Shown piece by piece: positions 42,453-51,124 of a DNA stretch of 64,000 nucleotides. Source of the stretch: Phenylobacterium sp. GTDB taxonomy: Bacteria > Pseudomonadota > Alphaproteobacteria > Caulobacterales > Caulobacteraceae. The stretch is taken from contig NZ_JAUXXE010000053.1 in the NCBI RefSeq assembly GCF_030681155.1, forward strand, positions 79,194 through 143,193, read 5' to 3'. Numbering within the stretch: the stretch's first letter is position 1; each line of letters begins with the position of its first letter. The position numbers and the translations under genes were made by a program. A model generated the notes under the pieces. That model did no database searches, had not been told where the DNA came from, and worked only from the letters and a program-made list of their open reading frames with translations.

Positions 42453-43496
42453 ATGGCCCGCCATGACGCATCCGAGCTGGCACAGCGTCTCGGCCGGCAG
42501 GCCGAGGCCGTGTGCCGGCACTATCTCTCGGCCGGATATCGCCAGGGCCGCTACTGGCTGGTCGGCGACGTCCGCAACACGCCGGGCCGCTCGATGTTCG
42601 TCCGCCTGAAGGGAGCCGATTCCGGCAAGGGTGCGGCGGGCAAATGGACCGACGCCGCCACAGGCGAACACGGCGATCTCCTCGATGTCATCCGCGAAAG
42701 CTGCGGGCTGATCGACTTCAAGGACGTCGCCGATGAGGCCCGGGCCTTCCTGAGCCTGCCACATCCCGAGCCGGACCCGGACCACCAACGACGCCCGACA
42801 TCGGCGCCCGCCGGATCTCCGGAGGCCGCACGACGGCTCTTCGCAATGTCGCGGCCGATTACGGGCACAATCGTAGAATCGTATCTACGGAAACGCAGCA
42901 TCACGGCTTTGCACGGAACCGCATCGCTCCGCTTCCATCCGCGGTGCTACTACCGACCGGACGAACATTCGCCGACCGAGACATGGCCGGCGATGATCGC
43001 GTCGGTCACCGATCTCGACGGCCGGATCACGGGCGTACATCGCACATGGCTCAGCCCCGAGGGGAGCGGAAAGGCGCCAATCGACACACCGCGGCGGGCG
43101 ATGGGCGATCTCCTCGGTCATGCGGTCCGGTTCGGCACGGCAAACGATGTGATCGCGGCCGGCGAAGGCATCGAGACGATCCTGTCACTCCGCATGACCC
43201 TATCGAACCTGCCAATGACGGCTGCACTCTCGGCCGCACACCTTGCCGCCATCCTGTTCCCGGCGACGCTTCGCCGACTCTACATCGCCCGCGACAACGA
43301 TCCTGCTGGTGACGCCGCGCGCGATAGCCTGGTCGAACGGGCACAGGCGGCCGGCATCGAGGCGATCGTGCTTTCTCCGACGCTCGGGGATTTCAACGAG
43401 GATCTCCGCACTTGCGGCATGGGCCCGCTGCGGGCAGCGATCCGGCAGCAGCTCGCCCCCGAGGACGTCACCCGTTTTCTCGCCCTGACGGCATAG
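42453..43496 (+). CDS. Toprim-domain primase-like protein
   Basis: 347 aa. An N-terminal DUF7146-like region (read 'GRSMFVRLKG', 'GKWTDAATGEHGDLLDVI') resembles a CHC2-type primase zinc-binding domain without the cysteines, followed by a Toprim domain: 'VIAAGEGIETILSL' (catalytic Glu), 'RRLYIARDNDPAGDAA' (DxD equivalent). It starts immediately after the helicase stop, so both are made together, likely for primer synthesis or element replication after transfer. Confidence 0.85.
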   Translation: MARHDASELAQRLGRQAEAVCRHYLSAGYRQGRYWLVGDVRNTPGRSMFVRLKGADSGKGAAGKWTDAATGEHGDLLDVIRESCGLIDFKDVADEARAFLSLPHPEPDPDHQRRPTSAPAGSPEAARRLFAMSRPITGTIVESYLRKRSITALHGTASLRFHPRCYYRPDEHSPTETWPAMIASVTDLDGRITGVHRTWLSPEGSGKAPIDTPRRAMGDLLGHAVRFGTANDVIAAGEGIETILSLRMTLSNLPMTAALSAAHLAAILFPATLRRLYIARDNDPAGDAARDSLVERAQAAGIEAIVLSPTLGDFNEDLRTCGMGPLRAAIRQQLAPEDVTRFLALTA

Positions 43497-43818
43497 CCGG
43501 AAGGGGCAAGCGCGGGGCACCGGCAGCCGCATCGGTCTCGCACGAGGCTGCATCCCGTTGCGCCGGAGAGGACCGCGACCCGGCCTTCGAGAGGGCGATC
43601 GGCCGTCAAACGTGCCGGACCGGCAATGGCTGCGCCCGGCTATTTTCCGGCGCGCTCCAGGGGAGCGCTTTCCATCGCGAAGCAAAATAGCCGGCCTTCG
43701 CCATCCGGCGCGATGCTTGGCCCTGCGCTGACGCTCCGGGTGCAGGTCCGGCCCGCCCGACGGCTTTCGTCGCCAGAAGGCCGCGAGGGTCGTGGTCAAA
43801 CCGACGAAGGAGCATCCC
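43497..43818. other. Intergenic stretch, no gene seen
   Basis: About 320 GC-rich bases between the Toprim and DUF2493 genes. No frame gives a recognisable product and I see no strong repeat. It should contain the promoter or leader of the DUF2493 gene. Confidence 0.5.
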
Positions 43819-44754
43819 ATGGCGAGCGAACACGACGACGGCTTCGAACCGCACCACGCCTCATCCCCAACCGACCACGTCCTGACTGAACTCCAGCTCT
43901 ACGGTTTTCGTCCCTTTCAGGACGAACCCGATCCGAGGCCGCTTCCCGAAGGCGATGCGGTCGCCGGGGCCATCGCCGACATCTTCGATGCCCTGATCGC
44001 CACCCTCGAGGACACCCGCCTCGAACCCGACCTCGATGGCCTCCTTTGGTCGACCGTCAACCTCTTCCATCGCGCCACCGACCGGATCGAACGCGAACTC
44101 GACGACAATGAGCAGGCGCAGCGCCGCAGCCAGCGCGAACAGGATGGCTCGGAGGTGAAGTCGGTAGAACTCGAACGCCTCACCGCCGAAGGGCAGACTA
44201 TGATCGAGCGCCGCAATGCCTTCGAGCTGATGCGCGATCAGGCCGCAGAACACTTCGAGCGCCACACCGGATCATCCTGGCGGCCACGCAGCGGATCGAT
44301 GGTCAATCACCGGGCCATGACCTCAGCGATGATCGACAGCCGCGACTTCCTCGCCGCCAAGCGCCGGGCCGAGAGCGAGGTGCTGATCCCGGCGGGTCCG
44401 AAGATCGCGGTTACCGGCGGGCTCGACTTCAACGATCACCGGCTGATCTGGGCCAAGCTCGATCAGGTCCACGCCAAGCATCCCGACATGGTGCTCATGC
44501 ACGGCGGATCGCCGAAGGGCGCTGAACGCATCGCTGGTCGCTGGGCCGATCATCGCAAGGTTCCGCAGATTGCATTCAAGCCCGACTGGACGAAGCACGC
44601 GAAAGCCGCGCCGTTCAAACGCAACGATCAGATGCTCGCGGTCCTGCCGATCGGCGTGATGGTGTTCCCCGGCACCGGCATCCAAGACAATCTCGCCGAC
44701 AAGGCGCGCAAGCTCGGCATCCCGGTCTGGAAGTTCGGCAGTGGCGGCGCGTAA
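43819..44754 (+). CDS. DUF2493 protein (SLOG superfamily)
   Basis: 311 aa from ATG 43819, with GAAGGAG upstream. The N-terminal helical region (about 1-190) is rich in charged residues; the C-terminal DUF2493/YAcAr domain shows 'KIAVTGGLDFNDHRLIWAKLD', 'LMHGGSPKGAERIAGRWAD', and 'PFKRNDQMLAVLPIGVMVFPG'. This SLOG fold binds nucleotide-derived ligands; role on mobile elements unknown. Confidence 0.88.
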   Translation: MASEHDDGFEPHHASSPTDHVLTELQLYGFRPFQDEPDPRPLPEGDAVAGAIADIFDALIATLEDTRLEPDLDGLLWSTVNLFHRATDRIERELDDNEQAQRRSQREQDGSEVKSVELERLTAEGQTMIERRNAFELMRDQAAEHFERHTGSSWRPRSGSMVNHRAMTSAMIDSRDFLAAKRRAESEVLIPAGPKIAVTGGLDFNDHRLIWAKLDQVHAKHPDMVLMHGGSPKGAERIAGRWADHRKVPQIAFKPDWTKHAKAAPFKRNDQMLAVLPIGVMVFPGTGIQDNLADKARKLGIPVWKFGSGGA

Positions 44755-44826
44755 GCGCCGCCTACCCCAGCGGTGAGAAACCGCAATTTTACGCTGCCGG
44801 AAGCCTGCACTTCCGCAAAACCACAT

Positions 44827-45036
44827 TCAGTCTGGCTTTCCCGTCACAGCGATCCTGGCCGCGCGGGCATAGTGCTCCAGTTCAACATCGCTCTCTATCA
44901 ACCTATCGAGGAGCGCCTTCATGTCGGTTTGATCCGAGGACGACTGAAAAGGGCCTGGCTGACGCTCGATCGCCATGACGGCAATGGCCAGCGCCTTCTT
45001 CACCAGATGCAGATCTCGGTCCCTGAATTCAGCCAC
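44827..45036 (-). CDS. Small hypothetical protein
   Basis: 69 aa from GTG 45036 (VAEFRDRDLHLVKKALAIAV); longer in-frame starts up to 45231 exist but add arginine-rich sequence of poor coding quality. Helical, no known motif. It opposes the flanking genes. Moderate confidence that it is translated. Confidence 0.45.
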   Translation of the reverse strand: MAEFRDRDLHLVKKALAIAVMAIERQPGPFQSSSDQTDMKALLDRLIESDVELEHYARAARIAVTGKPD

Positions 45037-45366
45037 GACCTCATCACTCCGTGGAACTGGCAACAATCGCTCACGTCGAAGGCGACGATTGCAGGATATA
45101 GACAATAGCCGCTGCAGGCAGCAGCCAAATCTCTCCGCATCTACTTGAGACGTCGGCTCCAATCCAGGCGGAGACATCTCCGCTTCCACTTGCGCTGATC
45201 CTTGGTCCAATCGATGGCCTGACGCCATCAACCCGTAAAGGGTCGGCTACGCGCGCGTGCCGCCGCTTCGGCTTCGCCTGCACGGTGATTGCGGCCATCG
45301 ACCGGACACATCGGGCGCCTGTCGCGCGGGAGATGGTCTCCCGCCTCCAAGACAGGAGCCGGATCA
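45037..45366. other. Intergenic stretch, no gene seen
   Basis: About 330 bases without a recognisable product on either strand; a GACAGGAGCCGG segment at the end provides the ribosome site for the small gene at 45367. Confidence 0.45.
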
Positions 45367-45534
45367 ATGTCTCTTAACGATGCTCACGCCTTCGCCTTCA
45401 GCCTCGCCACCACGCTCATGGTCGCGATCGTCATCTTCAAAGCCGGCGACGGCACGGCGAGCGTCATGCCCGCCAACGAATACGACGGGGACGCCTCGGC
45501 GATCATCCACGAAGTCGATCCCTTCGCCCCTTGA
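45367..45534 (+). CDS. Small membrane protein
   Basis: 55 aa from ATG 45367 preceded by CAGGAG. One hydrophobic segment ('FAFSLATTLMVAIVIF') and an acidic C-terminus ('YDGDASAIIHEVDPF'). No family recognised; similar small proteins occur in ICE accessory operons. Confidence 0.5.
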   Translation: MSLNDAHAFAFSLATTLMVAIVIFKAGDGTASVMPANEYDGDASAIIHEVDPFAP

Positions 45535-45675
45535 GGGCGACGGTCCGCTCGGCCGAGCGGGAATCCGGACGGATTTCCGCTGCCGTCATCGCTCAACTTC
45601 GGCTATACTGACATCGGCGCCGTGGTGGTGGTGGAAGGCGCGACCGTAGACCTTCATCTCACGGAGCACACCACC

Positions 45676-46110
45676 ATGGTACTCGGCATTCTCTTGAGCA
45701 TCACAGCCATCGGCGTTTTCTGCTGGCTGCTCTTCACCCTCGCCATCTACGCGCTGCCCTTCTTCGCGGGCGTCACCGTCGGCATGTGGGCCTATGGCAC
45801 TGGCGCGGGCTGGCCCGGCAGCATCGTCGTCGGACTGCTCGCTGCCGGGCTGATGCTTGGCGTCGGCCAGTTTCTCTTCGCCTTCGTCCGCCCGGTCTGG
45901 CTCCGGCTGACCATCGGAATTGTCTTCGCAGCACCGGCAGCCGTCGCCGGCTATCATGCCGTTCACGGTATCGCGAAGCACGCCATGCCTTCGGAGACCT
46001 GGCAGTTCATTTTCTCCGCAGTCGGTGCCATCGCCATCGGCGCGACAGCCTGGATTCGGATCGCCGGCGCGGAGCCCGCCCGATCCGGGCAGAGCCTCGC
46101 TCGGGGCTGA
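45676..46110 (+). CDS. Membrane protein, unknown function
   Basis: 144 aa from ATG 45676 (MVLGILLSITAIGVFC). Four to five hydrophobic segments, glycine-rich ('GVTVGMWAYGTGAGWPGSIVVGLLAAGLMLG', in parts). No catalytic motif seen. It belongs to the accessory stretch between the Toprim/DUF2493 genes and DUF736. Confidence 0.65.
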   Translation: MVLGILLSITAIGVFCWLLFTLAIYALPFFAGVTVGMWAYGTGAGWPGSIVVGLLAAGLMLGVGQFLFAFVRPVWLRLTIGIVFAAPAAVAGYHAVHGIAKHAMPSETWQFIFSAVGAIAIGATAWIRIAGAEPARSGQSLARG

Positions 46111-46682
46111 CGTTCTCGCAGCAATGTCGCGGCGGACCAGCGGCGTATCGAAGCCGTCCACAACATCGTGGAGCAGGCAGGGATCGGGCGGCGATGGGCG
46201 AGCATATCCGGGCCGGGAGGCGGCAGCCGGCTGAAGAGCCCTGACCAGCGAGCGTCGAAGACTCGGCACGATCATGGTGCGGAGGTTTGGCGTCTGCCCG
46301 AAAGCGTCGTGCGGAAACCGGTGCAGGCGTTTGATCAGTACCGGGAGACGGAACCGCCGGTGATAGCGCCGCGTCTCTATCGGTCACCGAGAAGTCGTCA
46401 TCGTCTCCATTGATCGGTTCTGTCCGGCCGAGCGCTCCAAAACGGCCTCTTCGATGGGTGTATCTGGCCGAAGGGCGGCTTCGCCTCGATCGACTATGGC
46501 GCAACAGCGCCGTCAAAACTTTCTTCCCCTGCCGGCTGCGCCGTCATTCCTCGCGGGACAAGAAAGTCCCTCCTTTGCTGTCTGAAGCCCTGCGGGTGCG
46601 CCGTCGATCGCCTCCGGCCGGTCGATCACCATCGAGGCCGCAATGGTGCGGGCTCGAAAGACAGTGATCAAGGAGACTTCCC
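46111..46682. other. Intergenic region upstream of DUF736
   Basis: About 570 bases without a supported gene. The hairpin at 46518-46567 and the DUF736 ribosome site (AAGGAG) are its only recognised elements. The last 100 bases share short blocks (CCATCGAGGCCGC) with the leader of the left DUF736 gene. Confidence 0.5.
46518..46567 (+). promoter_or_regulatory. Conserved hairpin element upstream of DUF736 (right copy)
   Basis: ACTTTCTT (46518-46525) and AAGAAAGT (46560-46567) form a perfect 8-bp inverted repeat. The loop carries CCCCTGCCG and GTCATTCCTCGCG, as in the left copy at 5249-5301. It lies about 115 bases upstream of the DUF736 start. Confidence 0.65.
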
Positions 46683-47009
46683 ATGGCGACCATCGGCACC
46701 TTCAAGAAGACCGGCTCGAACGAGTTCACCGGCGAAATCGTCACCCTCAGCGTCCAGACCAAGAACGTCCGCATTGTCCCCGACGTCCGCGCCAGCGGCG
46801 AGAACGCTCCCAGCCACCGCGTCTTCGTCGGCCGAGCCGAGATCGGCGCCGCCTGGTCCAAGCGTTCCAACGAGGGCCGCGACTATCTCGGCCTGAAGCT
46901 GGACGACCCGAGCTTCACCGCCCCGATTTACGCCAACCTTTTCGACGACGAGGACGGCGACGGCTACAGCCTCATCTGGTCCCGGCCCAACCGCCGCAAC
47001 GGCGACTGA
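46683..47009 (+). CDS. DUF736 family protein
   Basis: 108 aa from ATG 46683 with AAGGAG upstream. 'MATIGTFKKTGSNEFTGEIVTL', in part, 'RVFVGRAEIGAAWSKRS' and 'YLGLKLDDPSFTAPIYANLF' are the conserved blocks. Counterpart of the left-module gene at 4816-5127; another, more distant copy is at 52227. Function unknown. Confidence 0.9.
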   Translation: MATIGTFKKTGSNEFTGEIVTLSVQTKNVRIVPDVRASGENAPSHRVFVGRAEIGAAWSKRSNEGRDYLGLKLDDPSFTAPIYANLFDDEDGDGYSLIWSRPNRRNGD

Positions 47010-47138
47010 GCCGCCACCGATGCCCCGCCCGGATCGCCGGGCGGGGCATCGCGCCTGTGGGAATCCAGTCCGCAAGCAGCCGGAAGCTCCCGATCACCCC
47101 GAAAAAAATGACGTCGCACCTTTTCTCGTGTACGAATC

Positions 47139-47154
47139 ACTAGTTTACTAGGTG
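47139..47154. promoter_or_regulatory. Operator candidate before the XRE gene
   Basis: ACTAG repeated at 47139-47143 and 47147-47151 within CACTAGTTTACTAGGTG, an imperfect palindrome, lies in an AT-rich stretch about 35 bases upstream of the HTH start; it may be the binding site for autoregulation. Confidence 0.4.
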
Positions 47155-47187
47155 GCAGTATATTAGGGGAAACGGCGACCTCTCCGC

Positions 47188-47421
47188 ATGAGATTGCGGG
47201 AGATTGTCGCCAGAAATTTGCGTCGACTGAGACATGCCAAGGGCCTGTCGCAGGAGGAACTAGCTGATCGTGCCGAGATCAATCGCAACTATGTCGGCAT
47301 GCTTGAGCGGGAACAGCACGCCGCGACGATCGATATGCTGGAAAAGCTCGCCATCGTCCTTGAGATTGATCCCGTCGCATTTTTCGAACGGACTGAACGG
47401 CAGGGCGCCGACGAAGATTGA
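47188..47421 (+). CDS. XRE-family transcriptional regulator
   Basis: 77 aa, essentially one HTH_3 domain: 'NLRRLRHAKGLSQEELADRAEINRNYVGMLER' (in parts) and 'TIDMLEKLAIVLEIDPVAFFE'. The size and sequence match Cro/C-protein-like regulators found in ICE control regions; it may regulate the transfer genes downstream. A direct repeat of ACTAG lies upstream. Confidence 0.9.
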   Translation: MRLREIVARNLRRLRHAKGLSQEELADRAEINRNYVGMLEREQHAATIDMLEKLAIVLEIDPVAFFERTERQGADED

Positions 47422-47553
47422 CTGTGCGGCGCGCGGCGATGCCTGTGCTGCATCACGCGATGTCTACTCGCGCAGCTTACGACGAGTAAAAACTTCGTTA
47501 ATGTCGACTCGGAACCGAATGGCTGTCGCCATTGATGTGTCGGGGGACCCATC

Positions 47554-47817
47554 ATGACCGCGCCGGATTTTCTTGACGAACCGCCCCGGAGTGCGACGGC
47601 CACCGACTATGACATGAAGCATTTGAAGCTCTACATTCGCCTGCTCGACGCCCATGCCGACGGCGCGGACTGGCGCGAAGCGATTACCGTCCTGTTCGGC
47701 ATTGATCCCAGCGACGATCCCGAACGCGCCCGGCACATCCATGAAAGCCATCTCTTGCGCGCCCGATGGATGACCGAGCACGGCTACCGCGACCTGCTTC
47801 GGCGCGGCCATCACTGA
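47554..47817 (+). CDS. DUF2285-family protein
   Basis: 87 aa. 'LKLYIRLLDAHADGADWREA', 'VLFGIDPSDDPERARHIHES' and 'WMTEHGYRDLLRRG' match the C-terminal DUF2285 module. Short, as usual for the stand-alone member that precedes a longer DUF2285 regulator in alphaproteobacterial ICEs. Function unknown, possibly DNA-binding. Confidence 0.8.
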   Translation: MTAPDFLDEPPRSATATDYDMKHLKLYIRLLDAHADGADWREAITVLFGIDPSDDPERARHIHESHLLRARWMTEHGYRDLLRRGHH

Positions 47818-47944
47818 CGGCTCCGCGATTCCGTGATGCGCCGCAGCGATCACGCGACGCTTTTTCGAGGTCTTCCCTGATCCAGCTCAACCGGGAATCG
47901 TATCCGGCCCGGGTGTATGAACCATGTGAGCCAGGAGGTAACCG

Positions 47945-48713
47945 ATGGAGCCGGACCCATCGCAGTGGCGGTCTTCAATCAGCTATGACTATTTCGACGA
48001 TCTCGGTGTTCCAGACCTGGCGTGGGAATGCTTGCGGCGCAATGTCGACTATCAACACGACTATTCAAAAGCATTGAAAGAGATGGATGACCCCGAGCAG
48101 GCGAACGCGTCGTTTCGCCTGCGCTGGGGGTTGCAATTTCCCTGTCAACCCAAGCCACAGCGCGATCGAGGAGCCGATCCATTGGACTCCAGAGGCCGAC
48201 CCGGGAAAGGTCCTGCTGATTGCGGCGCCGTCTGCCGCCTCCGCGGGCGCGCCGCCGCCGGCGCTTGATCCCAGCGCAGCGCGCCGCAGCACGCACGAAG
48301 TCCATGCAATCCATGGCAGTGGCACCTACGCAGTCCCTTTCGTTCTGATCGGTGGCGCCGCTCCAGATCAGGCGCTGGCGGCAGTCATACCGCTCGACAG
48401 TGATGCACCCGACCGGATCGACGCCATCTCGCGCCTTTGGGGCGCGCTCCAGGCGCCGCCTCCGCCCATCGACCTGCGCATAACGCCTCAGCGGCGTCAG
48501 CGGCTGCGGCACATGCTGCGGGCGTTCGATGGCCGCGCCTGCCGTGCGACCTACCGGGAGATCGCCGAGGTGATGTTCGGCGTGTCTCGTGTCGCCTCCG
48601 ACTCCTGGAAAACATCGGCGCTCCGCGACGCCACCATTCGGCTCGTTCGCGATGGCCTCGCTATGGTCGATGGCGGCTACCGTGACCTGTTGCGCCGACG
48701 CAGACGGCGCTGA
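47945..48713 (+). pseudogene. DUF6499/DUF2285-type regulator with a frameshift
   Basis: The N-terminal frame from ATG 47945 encodes 'WRSSISYDYFDDLGVPDLAWECLRRNVDYQ' (in parts) up to 'RWGLQFP'. The continuation 'VNPSHSAIEEPIHWTPEADPG' and the DUF2285 region ('RQRLRHMLRAFDGRACRATYREIAEVMFG', in parts; 'GGYRDLLRRR') are in another frame, ending at 48713. The switch falls at CAATTTCCCTGTC near 48135, where removing one base restores a single protein. Real frameshift, sequencing error or +1 slip cannot be told apart here. Confidence 0.75.
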
Positions 48714-48848
48714 CAGCACGTCATGGCAGGGGGTGCGAAATAACCCCCTCTATCTTCACCATCCCCCCAGACGGCAGCTCTTCGCCACCGTGGCCTTCGC
48801 CCGCCGCTGATCGCCAGCGGCCTCAACGAACGCCCCGGAGGCCCGATC

Positions 48849-49130
48849 ATGTCCGCCAATCTCGCCGGCTTGCCGCCGCGCTTTCTACGCACCCCTGAAG
48901 CCGCCCGTTTTTTAGGTCTTTCTGGCCGCACGCTGGAAAAACATCGGACCTATGGCACCGGCCCGGCGTACCGCAAGCTCGGCGGCCGTGTCGTCTACGC
49001 CATCGACGACCTGCAGGCTTGGGCCGATCGCGGCGCTGTCACGTCCACGTCGGACCCGCGCGGCGCCGTTCTTCCCGCCAAGCGCCATCAAGCGACGACG
49101 CCGGCCCAAGCCGGCCGCCACGCGCGCTGA
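48849..49130 (+). CDS. AlpA/MerR-like helix-turn-helix protein
   Basis: 93 aa. 'RFLRTPEAARFLGLSGRTLEKHR', in part, and 'YRKLGGRVVYAIDDLQAWAD', nearly the same as the left-module protein at 2080-2355. It precedes repA by 11 bases and probably regulates the replication/transfer genes. Confidence 0.88.
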   Translation: MSANLAGLPPRFLRTPEAARFLGLSGRTLEKHRTYGTGPAYRKLGGRVVYAIDDLQAWADRGAVTSTSDPRGAVLPAKRHQATTPAQAGRHAR

Positions 49131-49141
49131 GACGTGCCGGC

Positions 49142-50026
49142 ATGTCGTCCCGCCATCCAAGCCACGAACGCGAGCAGCTCGATCTTTTCCGGGCACTGCC
49201 CGGCGACCTCGCGCCGCGAGATGCGCAGGACCTGATGGCCTATCCGTTCTTCTCGCTCGCCAAGTCGAAGCGCCTTGCGCCGATCGACTTCAAGGCGGGC
49301 TCGATCGTCATCCGCGTCGAGGCCGTGCCCGAACATGGCATGGCCACCATCTGGGACGCGGACGTGCTGATCTGGGCGGCCTCCCAGATCGTCGAGGCGC
49401 GCGACGCCGGCCTACGCCCGTCGCGGCTCATGGGCACCACCCCGTATGAAATCCTGAACTTCATCGGCCGTGGCGTATCGCTGCGCGACTACGACCGCCT
49501 GAAGGCCGCGCTCGACCGGCTGCAGTCGACTACCGTCGCGACCTCGATCCGCCAGCCGACCGAACGGCGGATGCACCGCTTCTCCTGGATCAACGAGTGG
49601 AAGGAGCGCGCCGATCACCGCGGCCGTCCGCTCGGCCTCGAACTGATCCTCCCCGACTGGTTCTACGGCGCCGTCCTGGACGACGCACTCGTGCTGACGA
49701 TCGACCGCAAATACTTCGATCTCACGGGCGGACTGGAGCGCTGGCTTTACCGCCTAGTGCGCAAGCACGGCGGCAAGCAGGAGTTCGGTTGGAGCTTCGA
49801 CTTCCCGCACCTGCACGCCAAGTCCGGCAGCCTCTCGCCGCTCAAACACTTCGCCTACGACCTGCGCGACATCGTCCGGCGCCAGCCGCTGCCCGGCTAT
49901 CGCCTGACCATTGAGCAGTGCGTCGGTGGCCCAGAAATCCTGTCCTTCGCACCCACCGATCCCGACGCGCTCGGCATTCCACGCCGCCGCCGCCGCTCGA
50001 CAACTCGCCCTGGGGATAAGCTGTGA
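49142..50026 (+). CDS. repA: Replication initiator RepA (RPA family)
   Basis: 294 aa from ATG 49142; longer in-frame starts overlap the HTH gene and have poor sequence. 'DLMAYPFFSLAKSKRL', 'LNFIGRGVSLRDYDRLKAALDRLQSTTVATSI' (in parts), 'RFSWINEWKERAD' and 'WLYRLVRKHGGKQ' mark the initiator family of IncW/Tn4371-type elements. It is followed at once by three iterons. Supports autonomous replication of a plasmid or excised ICE. Confidence 0.9.
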   Translation: MSSRHPSHEREQLDLFRALPGDLAPRDAQDLMAYPFFSLAKSKRLAPIDFKAGSIVIRVEAVPEHGMATIWDADVLIWAASQIVEARDAGLRPSRLMGTTPYEILNFIGRGVSLRDYDRLKAALDRLQSTTVATSIRQPTERRMHRFSWINEWKERADHRGRPLGLELILPDWFYGAVLDDALVLTIDRKYFDLTGGLERWLYRLVRKHGGKQEFGWSFDFPHLHAKSGSLSPLKHFAYDLRDIVRRQPLPGYRLTIEQCVGGPEILSFAPTDPDALGIPRRRRRSTTRPGDKL

Positions 50027-50032
50027 ATAGTC

Positions 50033-50098
50033 TCGTGCTATCAGGGACCGGCACCATCGTGCCATCGGGGACCGGACTCTCGTGCTATCGGGGACCGA
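50033..50098 (+). repeat. Three 19-bp iterons, probable oriV
   Basis: TCGTGCTATCAGGGACCGG (50033-50051), TCGTGCCATCGGGGACCGG (50057-50075) and TCGTGCTATCGGGGACCGA (50080-50098), at 23-24-base spacing, start 7 bases after the repA stop. Tandem repeats on one face of the helix next to an initiator gene are the standard arrangement of iteron origins. The stretch up to 50234 is relatively AT-rich and may be the unwinding region. Confidence 0.8.
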
Positions 50099-50234
50099 AA
50101 TCGCCGATTTCTCGCGCTGAATCAGCAGCTTGCGAGCCCTGTAACTTATCTAACCTAGATTCCTACGGAATCTTTCTAACGGAACCCGGTTTTTCGCGCC
50201 GTGTGGACGAGTCCCCGATCGCCGGGAGACCGTC

Positions 50235-50873
50235 ATGATCGTCGCTCTCCTCAACCAGAAGGGCGGCGTCGGGAAGACGACGCTGGCGCTGCATCTCGCC
50301 GGCGAATGGGCTCGGCATGGGCAGCGCGTCACGCTGATCGACGCCGATCCGCAAGGGTCAGCGCTGGACTGGTCGCAGCAGCGAAGCCGGGAGGGACTGG
50401 AGCGGCTTTTCGGTGTTGTCGGCCTGGCGCGCGACACGTTGCATCGCGAGGCGCCCGAGCTTGCGCGTGACGCCGACCATGTCGTCATCGACGGACCGCC
50501 ACGCGTCGCCAGTCTCATGCGCACGGCGCTGCTCGCCGCCGATCTCGTGTTGATCCCGGTGCAGCCGTCGCCCCTCGACGGTTGGGCGTCGGCCGAAATG
50601 CTCGCGCTTCTCCGCGAGGCGCGCATCTACCGCCCGCAACTCGCCGCGCGCTTCGTGCTGAACCGCTGCGCGGCTCGCACGGTGCTTGCCCGGGAAACCG
50701 CCGAGACGCTCGCGGATCACGACCCGCCATTGCTCGCGACCACCATTGGTCAGCGCATCGTCTTCGCCGATGTCGTGCAGACCGGCCGGATCGCCGCCGA
50801 ACAGGACGAGGATTGTCCAGGCGCGCGGGAGATCGCCGCGCTCGCGGCTGAAGTCGCGAGGATCGGCGCATGA
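50235..50873 (+). CDS. parA: ParA-family partition ATPase
   Basis: 212 aa. Deviant Walker A 'NQKGGVGKTTLALHLAGE', 'LIDADPQGSALDW', and 'VVIDGPPRVASLM'. A short ParA without N-terminal HTH, typical of Tn4371-like cores where it follows repA. It ends in an ATGA overlap with a small ribbon-helix-helix gene that is a likely partner. Confidence 0.92.
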   Translation: MIVALLNQKGGVGKTTLALHLAGEWARHGQRVTLIDADPQGSALDWSQQRSREGLERLFGVVGLARDTLHREAPELARDADHVVIDGPPRVASLMRTALLAADLVLIPVQPSPLDGWASAEMLALLREARIYRPQLAARFVLNRCAARTVLARETAETLADHDPPLLATTIGQRIVFADVVQTGRIAAEQDEDCPGAREIAALAAEVARIGA

Positions 50874-51124
50874 GCGAACGATTCGCCAAGCGCGGCTTCG
50901 CATCCCGGCCGGGCGATCCGGAAAGCTGGATCAAGGCGCCCGATCGCCAAGCGCAGCGCGCTCAGCCCGCCGACGACTTCTCGGCCAGACTGACCATCGA
51001 CGTCACCGCCGACATGCGCGGCCGGATCAAGATCGCGGCCTTCCAGCGCGGCCAGACGGTCGCTGACATGCTGCGTGCGCTGTTCGAGCGCGAATTCCCG
51101 CCATCCCAAGGAGACGCCCAATGA
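50870..51124 (+). CDS. Small ribbon-helix-helix-like protein, probable partition partner
   Basis: 84 aa. 'ARLTIDVTADMRGRIKIAAFQRGQTVADMLRALFEREF' (in parts) has the beta-helix-helix pattern of ParB-substitute RHH proteins. Overlaps parA and DUF2840 by 4 bases each (ATGA). Likely centromere-binding adaptor or repressor for the operon (inference). Confidence 0.75.
   Translation: MSERFAKRGFASRPGDPESWIKAPDRQAQRAQPADDFSARLTIDVTADMRGRIKIAAFQRGQTVADMLRALFEREFPPSQGDAQ

Noticed and set aside
39867..42788. Minus-strand open frame of about 970 codons opposite the helicase and Toprim genes
   Set aside because: Antisense shadow: composition is biased and repetitive, no motif is present, and the plus strand has intact helicase and Toprim motifs.
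44827..45231. 134-codon version of the small minus-strand gene
   Set aside because: The upstream half has arginine- and serine-rich shadow-like sequence; the GTG at 45036 gives a more regular helical protein.
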